From: Stagonosporopsis chrysanthemi
Lineage: Eukaryota; Ascomycota; Dothideomycetes; Pleosporales; Didymellaceae
Direction of reading: 5' to 3'
DNA length: 64,000 bases
Assembly (NCBI GenBank): GCA_022560025.1
Contig: JAFISE010000005.1
Span: forward strand, 186,001-250,000
Position 1 is the first letter of the stretch. Each line of letters opens with the position of its first letter. The position numbers and the translations under genes are program-made. Shown here piece after piece: positions 54,805-64,000 of this stretch. Under the pieces are notes generated by a model. It made no database searches. It saw only the letters and a program-made list of their open reading frames with translations, and was not told the DNA's origin.

Positions 54805-57677
54805 CTACCTTCGTCCCTAATATAGAATCAGCATCTGATGTGACTTTTCGTAAAGATCCAAGTCTCAATCTTACCAGGCTGCCTGATCCGCCCACCGCTA
54901 GCCGTTGCTTACCCAGCCAGCTCTTGGGTGCCTCGCTTCTTCTTTGCAGAATGACGGTGTTGCTCTGGAGACGCATGGTCATGTCGTACCATGCCGAGGT
55001 GATGAGCTTGTTCTCGCGGCGAAGATTCTCGACCTCCTGCTGGAGTTCAGCCTGAATGCATGTCAGTTTTGCACGGGTTGTAGACTTTTGGATTGTGTAC
55101 CGAGCCCTTCTCTGCCGTCTCCTTCTTCGATGATGCTAGGTGTTCCCGCAAAGTATTGTGTGTGGCCATCTGCTCTTGGAGATCCTGTAGCGATCATTAG
55201 CAGGTGATTCTCCTGCGATTGGGCGCCGATGGAAGAAAGGGAAACAATGCCGGAATCGATGATACTCCTTCGCCGCCAGGCGAGGGACAAACTTGCCACA
55301 TTATCGGAGCCGGCCGACGAATGAAACTCAGTGCTGGCTCTGATAGCCGCTGGCCTCTTCTTCGGTGAAAGTATCTGTGAAACACGGCCCCATGTAGTTT
55401 GTCCCACGCCAGCCGTCAAAGTCGAGATCTCCGACAACGACTTGTCCTTCTCCATGTCTGGTGATGCTGGTGATATGAGCGTAGCGGTAGAGTATGATGG
55501 ATTGAGGCGTTGCCGTGTCTTCATCGGCGATACCGCTACATCAAAGGCGGAGGAAGGTGACTTGGTGTGGGAATGTTGGCTGTTGCTTACTTTCTTCGCT
55601 TTGTCGAGTGCTGCCTCTGACGAGAGAACTGTGTCTGCAATCTCTGATGACGTCTTTGTCAAGACATCGGGCTGTGTCTCGACGGAAGCGCTCACGACCG
55701 ACTGGATCTGATCTCGGATCTGTTGCAGGGTCTCTGTCCTCTTCAGCTCGAGGAGCTCAGGGGACAGATGTTCGCGGTCAAGTAACGCTGCTCGCAAGAG
55801 GCTGGCCTTCTCTTCATTTGCAAGCTCCATTTGACGAAGCCTTTGATTCGTGCGTTGCTGTAAGGCTAGCATACGCTCGTGCTCCGCTGACATGACTCTC
55901 TCTTTGGCTTCATCGTCTAGATCTGATTTCTTGTTGAGCTCGTTCCGAAGCTCAGCCATTTGCAAATCCTTCTCGCGTAACCTTCGATGAAGCTCTTCTA
56001 GCTCTTGCTCCGCCAGCTGAAGCTTCTCATTCTGTTCGAAAAATGGTTTCTGGCTTTCCTCGTCTTTCTCTGCCATCATATCCGAGCGCAAGCCCAAGTT
56101 CTCAGTCATTTGCTTCAGTGTCTCAGCTTCTAGGCTCTTCAGTCGCGCTGTGAGGATATCGACCTTCTGCTGCAATGCTATCGTATCAGCGGTCACTCGC
56201 CCTTCGTTCGCTCGTGAAGAATCAGGGTCAGGGGCTGCCTCGTCTTGCTCCAGCTCCTCTTCAAGATTGCCACCACGATCCGCTGGGTTTGAGGACTCAA
56301 GCTCGCGGATCTTGTCCTCCAGATCGTTCTTGGCGTCTTCAGCCTTATATTGAAGCTCGCGTGTTTGCTCGAGTTGCTTCATAAGCAAAAGGTTCTCATG
56401 TTCAATTCGTGTACGTTTGCCTTTTTCTTCAAAGATAGCCTGTTCGCAGTTGACGAGTGTTGAACTGTTCTCCTTGTTCACTTTCTCGAGCGCCTCACAC
56501 CGCTCCTCAATGGTTTCGAGCTGCTGTAGTCGTTCTCGCGCCTGTTGATAGTCCTCGCGCAGTTGTTCAAGGTTCTTTGTCTCTTTGCTGAGCGTCTCAA
56601 TCTTTTTCCTGAGATTTTCGTTTGCTTTGGCTCGCTGGCTGAGTTCGTCCCGCTCCGCTTTCAGGAGCTGTAACTGGTCACGCAAGTCTTGCTTTGATCC
56701 TTCCTCACTCTGGAACCGTTCCAATCTTCTGTTTTGGCTTTCCAAAATGTCTCTTGCATGGGCCAGGTCTGTCTCGAGCTGGTCAATGTATTGTCGATCA
56801 CGCGCCAAGTCGTTTCTCAACTGCTCGACATCGTCTGAGTGTCCGGGTTGTGCCGCACGATTGTCCAAGTGCACTGTAGCCTCTGCAAGATCCTCCTCAA
56901 GCTGGGAGACCTTGTTGCGGGAAGCTTCCAACTCCTTCTGCAGCTTGCCAATGTGTTGTCTCATAGCATGCCTGTCCTTGTTAGCTTCAACTAGTTGAGC
57001 TTCTTGCTCGAGCTCGGTATCCCTCCCTAGTGTGGTGGTTGTGCCTGACGCCGCACGTGTAGGGGTCCTGTAGCCTGACAGATTCGGCTCGACTGTGAGT
57101 TCAGAATCCACGCCCAGATCTGACATTCTCATGTCCAAGGCCTGCATGTCCTGAATAGCTGCTGCAATTGTTTCGGCAGTCTTAGTACCCAGCTGACCCA
57201 TGACTTGCAGCATGCGCTGATTGCTTTTCGGCGAGAAGCAGGCAGCGAGCAGGACGGCCATGGTCAGCTTTGCCATAAGCATTGTGGAGCCCTCCCTTGC
57301 TCCTGTCTTCAGGTCGGGTATCATGCGCTTTGTGAGGACCGGTAGCTGCTCACATTCCTCCCGTATATAAGTCGAGACGGCGCGCTCGATATGTTTCAGG
57401 TTCTGCCATCTTGGTATCCAGTTGTTGCTCTGTCGGCGATCGTTGCTCTCTTCGAAGATTGGGAGGGATTCGTTGAAATACTCGCTGTCGATGTCGTTGA
57501 GAATCTGCCAGAGAATCTGGCCGTCTTCGAGCTGGCTCCATGCATTCACTCTGCCAGGCAGATCGAATGTGTTGACCTGGAAGGCGCACGTTAGTGAGAG
57601 GTGGAGACCACAAGGGCCGTTCTGTTGCATACCCAGTCGAGCAGAGCTCGAAGCAGCTCCGGCTTAAAGTCGTCCAT
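54805..57677 (-). CDS. hookA: Hook-type dynein/kinesin cargo adaptor, five exons
   Basis: Exons 57,677-57,633, 57,576-about 55,246, 55,184-55,101, 55,051-54,875 and 54,816-54,805 give about 882 residues. Fungal HookA links early endosomes to dynein and kinesin-3 for long-distance transport in hyphae. The 15-codon first exon (ATG at 57,677, ending LLDW) is required to start the Hook calponin-homology-like domain, which continues VNTFDLPG...LEDGQILWQILNDID (residues 16-46). A coiled coil fills about residues 205-660. A low-complexity segment precedes the conserved end (LITSAWYDMTMRLQSNTVIL, APKSWLGKQR), where FHIP/FTS partners bind in other species. Introns 1, 3 and 4 have good signals. The donor of intron 2 is uncertain (GTTTCC at 55,245 fits the phase; acceptor ctacag at 55,185). 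Without the last intron the protein would run to 54,740. Confidence 0.85.
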
Positions 57678-58399
57678 GGTGCGTCCAGAGGGTTCACCAC
57701 CCGCGGATGCGCGGCTGTATACTGCTATGAGGTTCAAAGTGCAAGGAGCAAAGCCTATGCATCCTGTGTGGGCAGCCTGGTCATGCGGGAGTGGTGTCCG
57801 CCGTTGTGTTGACGCGCTGGTGATGGATGAGAGCGGTGGGCACGGCGGCTGCGCTAAACAGATCGACTTCCGCGGCGGAGGGGCACGTCAATGTCGCGCA
57901 GGCTGGTCAGAGCGAAGGGAAGCGTCTACTGGACAGGCTGCGAGCGTCACATTGGGCGCGTAAGGATGCAATGGCGCTGCGACAGTGTGATGTGAAAGGT
58001 CGGAGGTTCCCAATCCGGTGGGGCGCCTGCCGCTGCAGGGTCCACACCGAGGGCCATGACATGACGCCAGGTCGACCGTCGATCAGGTCGCGGCATTCCA
58101 CTTGCGTGTCTTGTTGGCCCACGAACGAGCATCGGTGCAGACTAGACTGGCTTGCTTGTGATATGAAAGGCTTTGTGTGCAAAGGAGAAAGAAGGCGGCA
58201 TCATCTCAGACCAATGATCGCAAGCAGCTCAGTGAATCACGCAACGAACTTGCCATAGGGTACCTAAGTATCCTCGACCCATGTGTGCCACGCCGTACTC
58301 CATTCCAAACTCTAAGTGCCGGAAGCGGTTGCCACGTCCCATGTAGACGTGACCTTGTCAAAAAAACAATGTGTACAGTGTAAGCTCGAGGGCCGCCAT
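57678..58399. other. Hook promoter region
   Basis: Between the Hook start and the 3' end of the I9 inhibitor gene, both on the minus strand. GC-rich with several overlapping open frames on both strands, none with recognisable motifs. Nothing else seen. Confidence 0.5.
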
Positions 58400-58752
58400 C
58401 TACTCGTCGTCCTGCGTAGTCATGACGCCGTCCTCCTCAATCTCGACCTTGTACTGCTCGCCCATTGTCGTCACAAACTCGAGGGCTGAGGCAGGTGCGT
58501 GGGCAGCAAAGCCCTTGATGATGTCTGGGGGTAAGCGTCAGCCTGTCGTCGCCTACTGGTCCTGTCCAGCGTGCACTCACTGTACTCGTGGGTTATAACA
58601 CCCTTGGCCTTGCGGATGCCTTCCTTGGCCTCCTCGACAATGTGATCGGGCGTCTCGTTGGGGAAGCTGATAATGACAGACCGCTGAGGAGCGACAGCCA
58701 TGGTGGTGGCAGCGAAGAGGGCGGTCAGCACGGAAAGGGTCGCGAAGCGCAT
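58400..58752 (-). CDS. Small I9-type proteinase inhibitor with signal-like N-terminus
   Basis: Exons 58,752-58,581 and 58,524-58,400, intron 56 bp (GTGAGT...CAG), 98 residues. After a hydrophobic leader (MRFATLSVLTALFAATTMAV, cut likely after residue 19-21) comes an inhibitor I9 fold: SVIISFPNETPDHIVEEAK, KGVITHEYN-IIKGFAAHAP, then EQYKVEIEEDGVMTTQDDE. I9 domains are subtilisin propeptides. Stand-alone fungal ones such as yeast Pbi2 and Pleurotus POIA1 inhibit subtilisin-type proteases. Those lack a signal peptide, so a secreted or vacuolar-lumen form is notable. Splicing is needed to restore HEYNIIKGF; the unspliced frame runs into unrelated residues. The protein is too short to be a protease proregion gene. 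It shares a divergent promoter with the Zn2Cys6 regulator. Confidence 0.85.
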
Positions 58753-59202
58753 TTTTAGTGAAGCCGGTCCGGTGTTGTGGAAAACGTGCGAGTGGGGCTT
58801 GTGTTAGGTGTCGTGTTGGCTGGAGGTCATCAGGAAGGTGGCTGCCGACCGGGATGGGGGGCAGGAGACGAAAGGAGCATGCCTCGGGGGTGCACGTCAC
58901 TCGTCCAATCAAAGCACGCGCAGCACCGTTAGCAGATGCTGCCATCAATGCCAACACCACCGCATCTTCCATCGTCAGCCAAGCTTGGCCTCCCGCCCTC
59001 TTTGGCGCTATCAGCGCTCCCTTGTGAATATGTAGCTTTGCCCTGGCTGCATAGCAACTGTCTCGCTTGCCTTCATACTGATCAGCCAATAGCGAGCATC
59101 ACGTGCCGAAACTACATCACCACCTGCACACAGAAACTCGCAACCACATACATTCATTGCTGATTGGGGCTTCCGATCGACACAAAGTGCCAGGTCCCAT
59201 CA
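58753..59202. promoter_or_regulatory. Divergent promoter, I9 inhibitor / Zn2Cys6 regulator
   Basis: 450 bases between two start codons. A CCAAT box (58,905-58,909, in tcgtccaatc) lies in the middle and could serve both genes. No coding sequence with recognisable motifs. Confidence 0.5.
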
Positions 59203-60369
59203 ATGCCTGCACGGCGAGCACATACAAAGTCGCGTCTTGGTTGCAGCCAGTGCAGGAAACGGCGAGTGAAGTGTGACGAGAAGACTCCGCAATGCTCCTC
59301 CTGCATCCAGCGTGACGAGACATGTATCTACCTGAGGTTTCCAACGAAGTCAACGCCCATCTCAACCACAAACCCAGTTTCGCCTCCCGCGAAGTCGACC
59401 TCGCCGTCGAATGCAGGGACAGGTCACAATTCCCCCGCTACCACCGTGAACACCCATCAGCACGACCCAGATGAGGCGTCATGGACCCCAGCGCGGATTC
59501 GAGAGCTCGAACTGCTTCACCATTGGTGCTTGAGGACCTCAAATAACTTTACCCCGGGTCTAGTACATCTGTTCCAGGACTACCTGGTCAAAGAGGCTTT
59601 GCAGAATTCACACCTCATGGAAGCGTTGCTTGCGCTGGCAGCATTCCACATCGCCTGCGAGTCCAACGATCCCGCTCTATCCCGCGAATTCACGAGTACA
59701 GGTATGACCTACCAGACCAGAGCCATCGCCGGATTGCGCAATGTCCTTGGTTCACTTTCGCCTGAGAAGTGCGATCCTATATTTGCAACCTCGGTCCTTA
59801 TCATGGTCTGTGTCATGGTGTCGCCCTTCTTGCCTATCGGACATACAAAGACGTTCGACTTCAGCGCTGAAGCTATCCTTCCGCTTGCCGACATCATCCG
59901 TGGCCTCGGTCTTGTCATTGAGACTTCACAGCGGAAAGTTCAGCAAGGCCCATTGAGTGGCATGTTCAATGTTTCATTCCCAAGTATACCGCACACAACA
60001 GTATCGCCCGTCATCGGAGACCTGCGTGGACTTATCACGAACAACTCTGATCTAGCTATCATGCCAGTGTTCGAACATGCCGTCCAGGCTCTCGAGCGGA
60101 AGATCTTGGACAACGCCGCTGTCTTCCCGTGGATCGCCATGGTTGGTCTAGAGTTCATTGAGGGCCTGAGGTTACAGGACAGCGTCGCGATGACAATCTT
60201 CATGGTCTGGGGGGCGCTAATGACTATGGCGGACAACCAATGGTGGGCGACCTTTTCGGGCAAGAATCTGGTGACTGAGATATCGTACACATTAAGATCG
60301 AAGGGGGACGAGTACGCCCGCATCACCACATGGTGCCGACGAGAAGTCGGACTGAGTGAATACCCTTGA
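59203..60369 (+). CDS. Zn2Cys6 (Gal4-type) transcription factor
   Basis: Single exon, 388 residues. The N-terminal binuclear zinc cluster has its six cysteines at 14, 17, 24, 31, 34 and 41 (CSQCRKRRVKCDEKTPQCSS plus CIQRDETC), preceded by basic residues. A Ser/Thr/Pro-rich linker follows (about 50-100), then a helical regulatory region starting WTPARIRELELLHHWCLRTS. In the related sterol-uptake-regulator (Upc2-like) group and many pathway regulators this begins in the same way. No long coiled coil is seen after the cluster. The upstream frame is open to 59,164 without an ATG, and the ATG at 59,203 is chosen. The protein is nuclear by family. Its targets are unknown. It shares a promoter region with the I9 inhibitor gene, which is suggestive only. 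Confidence 0.9.
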   Translation: MPARRAHTKSRLGCSQCRKRRVKCDEKTPQCSSCIQRDETCIYLRFPTKSTPISTTNPVSPPAKSTSPSNAGTGHNSPATTVNTHQHDPDEASWTPARIRELELLHHWCLRTSNNFTPGLVHLFQDYLVKEALQNSHLMEALLALAAFHIACESNDPALSREFTSTGMTYQTRAIAGLRNVLGSLSPEKCDPIFATSVLIMVCVMVSPFLPIGHTKTFDFSAEAILPLADIIRGLGLVIETSQRKVQQGPLSGMFNVSFPSIPHTTVSPVIGDLRGLITNNSDLAIMPVFEHAVQALERKILDNAAVFPWIAMVGLEFIEGLRLQDSVAMTIFMVWGALMTMADNQWWATFSGKNLVTEISYTLRSKGDEYARITTWCRREVGLSEYP

Positions 60370-60492
60370 CGTCTGTACTCAAATATCCGAGAACGGATAT
60401 GAGATACAATTTTTCAAAGTAGGAGGGAATGTCATCGTCAGATTAATGCCCACGGTTTCAATTTCCCCTCATCCTTAGCCTCAGGTACCGTC

Positions 60493-61567
60493 CTATGTCA
60501 GCTCCGCAGTATTCGCCTGAACGCTTTCCTCTAGACTCGTATACCCATGACCATAAGCTTCTCTCAGCAACTCCTCCACCTTCTCCTTCTCCGCATTCGT
60601 AATCTCATCCGTCCCCTCATCCTCAAAATCCTCAAATCTCCTTTCGGGATAGAGTTCTCTTAAAATCCCCACAATCTGGCTGATCGGTGCAGGCGCAACC
60701 ATCCCCAGCAGCCTCCTTCCTATCACATGCGGGTGCGCAAGCGCAATGACATGCAACTTTGCATCGTCGCGCACATCAATGAAGTGCTCAGGCGCCCGCT
60801 TGAGCGCATCGTACTTGCCGTCCCATATATTCTTGACCCAACCTGCAGTCGTGGGATAGCCCTGGTGCTGCGTCTGCAACACAGGCCCGAGATTGCCATT
60901 GGGGTTGACGCAATTAACAACGATCTGCGCACCACTCTCGATCTTCCACTTCTGCATCGCGCGCTCGACTTGGACTTTGCTGGCCGCGTAGACAGTAGCA
61001 CCGCCTGCATCTGCACCCTTCTGCTCGACTGCACGGATGGCGTCTTCATTGAATGTGAACTCTGAGACGCTGAATCTGACATTGGGCTTGGGCTGGGTAA
61101 CAGCGAAGGAAGAGGAGGTGTATACGAATCTCTTGAGACCGGCTTTGGAAGAAGTTTTCAGCGCGCTGAGCGCCATGTCAACGGCTTGTGGAATTGCGAC
61201 GGCGGGATCACCAGAGCCTTGCATGTCGTGTGCTACGTGGATGAAGCCGCTTGCGCCTGGTTGAGTGTCAATACAGCTTTGCAGTCCAGCCAGAACAATC
61301 AAGTTCACCTTTGACAGCATCTTCAAACGCAGCGTCCGCCGTCACGTCTGGCACCGAGACAAGCTCAAATCTCCCCTCGCCATACTTAGTGTCGAAGTAG
61401 TCTTTCAGCCACTTTTTCTGGTTAGCATCTCGTGACGTGCCACGCACTTTGTAGCCAGCAGCGAGGATTTGGTCAGCCACGTGGGAGCCAATGAAGCCGC
61501 TGCAGCCTGTGACCACAATGGTGCTACCGTAGGGAATGATGGGGTTCGTGATGCCTGGGAGAGTCAT
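60493..61567 (-). CDS. Extended SDR: NAD(P)-dependent epimerase/ketone reductase
   Basis: Exons 61,567-61,309 and 61,256-60,493, intron 52 bp (GTGAAC...CAG), 340 residues. The Rossmann motif VTGCSGFIGSH (residues 19-29, TGxxGxxG) and the catalytic YAASK motif are intact. The order VTGCSGFIGSHV, GFIHVAHDMQG, RFVYTSSSFAV, YAASKVQVE, VNPNGNLGPVL is that of the dihydroflavonol-4-reductase / aldehyde-reductase (Gre2-like) branch of extended SDRs. Cytosolic, presumably NADPH-dependent reduction of an aldehyde or ketone; the substrate is not predictable. The Met at 61,567 is chosen because the frame further upstream begins only with TTG. Splicing restores AVKG-ASGFIHVAH. It converges with the Zn2Cys6 gene, with only 123 bases between stops. 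Confidence 0.9.
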
Positions 61568-62410
61568 ATTCTCGAGATGGTAATTTGCGAGTGCGATCAA
61601 GAACTCAATGAGTTTTGAGATTCTGGCTGTTATGGTATGATGCAGTCACGGTTTAGTCTCCGAAATGACGTAATTACAGGTGTAGAAGTTCATCCCACCG
61701 GATAATAAGATGAGGGCCCTCCCCCTTCATGGCCCGTTGGGTGGACGTAGACGCAGAGGAGAAGGCACCACTGGTGGCACTTGAGATCAAATGTCGTTCT
61801 GACCGCGTCAAGACGCGTCAGGATATGGCAAGAAGCAAGTGGCAATTTCGATGGTTTGATTGTGGTGCCTAGCAGCACTGCTATCTACGATCTCCGCAAA
61901 ACAGTGAAGACGAAGTTGCCCTCCCGCATGTCCTTGTTGAGGAAAGTTACCGCCGCCTGTAATGCGGCTAAGCTCGTACCATGATGAGCGTTTTGGTGCG
62001 CATCGTTGACGCAAAAGAATACAATGGGGATGAAGAGAATCGGTGAGGGTAACACAAGGGGGAAGAATGTGCAAGAGTTGTACAAAAGCAAAAGAAGAAG
62101 CGAGGGCTCCATGCAGCGCCTGTTGATGCATCACGATCCAAGCTCCACAGATGCTGCTGTTGTCGTACTGTACAAAGCGATCTGCTGAGCGCAAGCGATA
62201 TGGATGAGGCCAGAGCCAAAGCTCTGAGCATGCCGACAAGCAAGACCGAAAGGTAGAAAAAGATCGCTACTCGAAGATGATTCGCCCATGCCAACATCAA
62301 ACAAGATTTGTGGCTCCGTGTGTAAGAATGGTGCGTATCGATCCGGCGTGAGGGGGCACGTGGAGCACGACCATAATTCGTCAGGTCGTAACGTCGTTAA
62401 GGACCTTCAG
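61568..62410. other. Intergenic region, epimerase 5' side / PUF 3' side
   Basis: No gene seen. It should contain the epimerase promoter and the long 3' UTR of the PUF gene (both minus strand). Overlapping open frames at 61,690-62,300 have no recognisable motifs. Confidence 0.5.
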
Positions 62411-64000
62411 CTAGAAGAAGTTGCTCACACCAGCGGGCTGAGCGTACTGCTGATAGGCCGGGTTGTGTACAGAATTGTTGAAGTGGTGGGGCATTGGCGG
62501 GTTGCTCAGGCGGTGCGGTTGGCGATGCGGTTGAGGTGAAGCAATATTGGCGCCATAGTTGGCAGAGGCGGTATACATGGGTGCTTGGTAGGAAGAGCCT
62601 GTCTCAGTAGTCTGAGCCCCGGAGACTGTACTCGGAGAGACGTGGCCAGACGGAGCGCGACCAGTGAAAGCAGCAAGGCGACCCTCACGCTCCTGAACCT
62701 TGGTTTGGATGCGTCGGCCATAGGGTGTCTGACGGATTTGAGGCAGGATAGGGCGCATGGCTTCAATAAGATGTATGCAAAGCTCAGGAGGGGCAAACTC
62801 GAGGGCGGTCTGGATGACGTAGTTACCGTAAGAGTCACGCATAAGCCTCTCGAGTTGTTCAACGTCAAGTAGTTCCTCGATCATAGCTGCCTTGGTAGAC
62901 ATCTCAGCGCAACGAATGCACTTCTCGATGACATTGGAGCTGAACTTCTGCATGGACAACTCGGCGATCTTGCCCTTGAAGCCAAGGCAGAGTGGCGTCG
63001 TGAAGTTGGGATCATTCAAGTCGAGAATGTATTGAACGACGTAGTTACCGAAAGGATCCTGTACGAGGTGGAAGCTGTGCGCGGTAATTTGGCGAACAAG
63101 GTCGACCTTCTGGAAGCCTGAAGCGTGGTCGATGCAACGTTGGAGAACACAGCAGCCGTGACGGTGAGTTCCGACAATGATGCAGTGCTCGCCTACAGCA
63201 TCGAAGATGAATTGCGCTTCCGAAGCCTTGAGGTGGTTCAGACATTTCTGAATGACATGATTGCCGTTCAGGTCTTGGATCAGGTCGACAACCTGACCAG
63301 ACAAAGCCTGAATGATGATTTGAGTCTGCTCCTCCGTTGAAATGAACTCGATCATCTTCTGCAAGGCCCGGGTACCATGCTGATTAAGCGCAATAGAGAC
63401 CATAGCTGGGGCAGCATTACGGACCAGTGTGTTGCGCTGCTCGTCGTTGGTGAACTCCAAAAGCTTCTGGCAAAGGTAGTTGCCAAAGGGATCAGTCATG
63501 AGCTCAACGACATGGGGAGCGGTCTCGTCGAAGATGATTTGCAAGTAATCTGTGTTGCGCTCCTCAAGCTTCTTCTGCAAGAAGCGACAGCCGTGTTGGT
63601 CCTTGCACAGGCTATAGATCTCGTGGCGCGGCATAGTCTTCAGATCGTAGTTCATGAAGCGGTTGGCGTCGTTCTGCAGGCGGCGGCTCTGGATGACGCG
63701 AGCTTGGCTGTCTTGGACGCGTCCGTTGGGTCCGTATGTGGCGTAGGGGTTGAAGTATTGGCCGGTGCCCGGGTACATGCCATTAGGTCCGTAAGGCGGA
63801 GGGCCGCCGTATTGAGGACCCATTGACAGACCGTTCATGGCGTTGTTGAGCACATTCATACCGTATCCGTAGTACGGAGTGTTGCCAGTAGCCGAGGAAG
63901 AATACTGCGACATAGCCGGAGAACCAACAGTACTGCTGACAGCCCCATTGCTAGGTGCTGAAGAGGTGATGGCAGGACCGAAGGGAGCTGCGCTCGCGTG
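62411..64000 (-). CDS. PUF (Pumilio) RNA-binding protein, N-terminus outside window
   Basis: At least 529 codons, open to the window edge. The Met at 63,913 is probably internal, because the frame stays open upstream without a stop. After a Gly/Pro/Tyr/Asn-rich region come eight Pumilio repeats (about 63,650-62,680). Their RNA-contact helices read CKDQHGCRFLQ, DPFGNYLCQ, NQHGTRALQ, DLNGNHVIQ, HRHGCCVLQ, DPFGNYVVQ, QKFSSNVIE and DSYGNYVIQ. By the known PUF code (C/Q reads A, N/Q reads U, S/E reads G) this predicts a UGUAU-N-UA type target, the class bound by yeast Puf4/Puf3. The protein represses or destabilises mRNAs in the cytoplasm. The C-terminal tail is again Pro/Gln/Asn-rich. It most resembles the Puf4 group, but the subfamily is not certain. 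Confidence 0.92.
   Translation of the reverse strand, partial: HASAAPFGPAITSSAPSNGAVSSTVGSPAMSQYSSSATGNTPYYGYGMNVLNNAMNGLSMGPQYGGPPPYGPNGMYPGTGQYFNPYATYGPNGRVQDSQARVIQSRRLQNDANRFMNYDLKTMPRHEIYSLCKDQHGCRFLQKKLEERNTDYLQIIFDETAPHVVELMTDPFGNYLCQKLLEFTNDEQRNTLVRNAAPAMVSIALNQHGTRALQKMIEFISTEEQTQIIIQALSGQVVDLIQDLNGNHVIQKCLNHLKASEAQFIFDAVGEHCIIVGTHRHGCCVLQRCIDHASGFQKVDLVRQITAHSFHLVQDPFGNYVVQYILDLNDPNFTTPLCLGFKGKIAELSMQKFSSNVIEKCIRCAEMSTKAAMIEELLDVEQLERLMRDSYGNYVIQTALEFAPPELCIHLIEAMRPILPQIRQTPYGRRIQTKVQEREGRLAAFTGRAPSGHVSPSTVSGAQTTETGSSYQAPMYTASANYGANIASPQPHRQPHRLSNPPMPHHFNNSVHNPAYQQYAQPAGVSNFF

Noticed and set aside
55331..56998. Plus-strand frames of 120-137 codons inside the Hook gene
   Set aside because: Antisense shadows of the Glu/Gln/Leu-rich coiled coil, which leaves the opposite strand open.

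Overview
The window is nuclear DNA of a filamentous ascomycete, most likely a Dothideomycete of the Pleosporales type. The genes have 46-105 bp introns with GT...AG ends and CTRAY-like branch sites, and they encode fungal forms of Swr1, Elp5, Cwh41/GH63, Hook, a PUF protein and a Zn2Cys6 regulator. The layout of GC-balanced gene blocks split by a long AT-rich block of ruined transposons is the isochore pattern known from fungi such as Leptosphaeria maculans. I do not claim a species.

Layout. (1) 1-5,988: the 3' part of SWR1 and a Gfo/Idh/MocA oxidoreductase, both on +. (2) About 6,120-45,385: a 39-kb AT-rich block with no intact gene, made of transposons destroyed by RIP-type C-to-T mutation. 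(3) 45,386-64,000: ordinary gene-rich DNA with an atypical SDR (-), ELP5 (+), an SNRNP27-like splicing factor (+), ER glucosidase I (+), Hook (-), a small I9-type proteinase inhibitor (-), a Zn2Cys6 regulator (+), an NAD(P)-dependent epimerase/reductase (-) and a PUF protein (-, cut by the window edge). Exons and introns were worked out by reading frame and splice signals.

The AT-rich block can be dissected by hand. From the left it holds: a foldback element (6,132-6,920); an old minus-strand gypsy integrase split by a complete 1,855-bp Fot1/pogo transposon (8,894-10,748, 56-bp terminal repeats, TA duplication); a gypsy chromovirus 'A' (from 10,936); a Ty1/copia element nested in A (16,700-31,029, 244-bp LTRs, duplication CAATC); a second copy 'B' of the A family nested in the copia element in the opposite direction (19,508-26,746, 278-bp LTRs, duplication ATCTT); a hAT element (31,408-37,394) that cuts the 3' LTR of A; a second copia remnant; and a third LTR element 'C' (38,927-44,894, duplication CTAAT) inserted in the tail of another pogo-like transposase.

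The most striking signal is the mutation signature. In 39 kb, CA and CG survive almost only after A or G, and TG almost only before C or T. TCA, CCA, TCG, CCG and their complements TGA, TGG, CGA, CGG are almost absent. The mutating activity therefore appears to prefer a pyrimidine before the target C and a purine after it (YCR). It ends sharply at the flanking genes and weakens near the right edge. No operon, CRISPR or RNA gene was found. The flanking genes are mostly housekeeping and show no pathway clustering.
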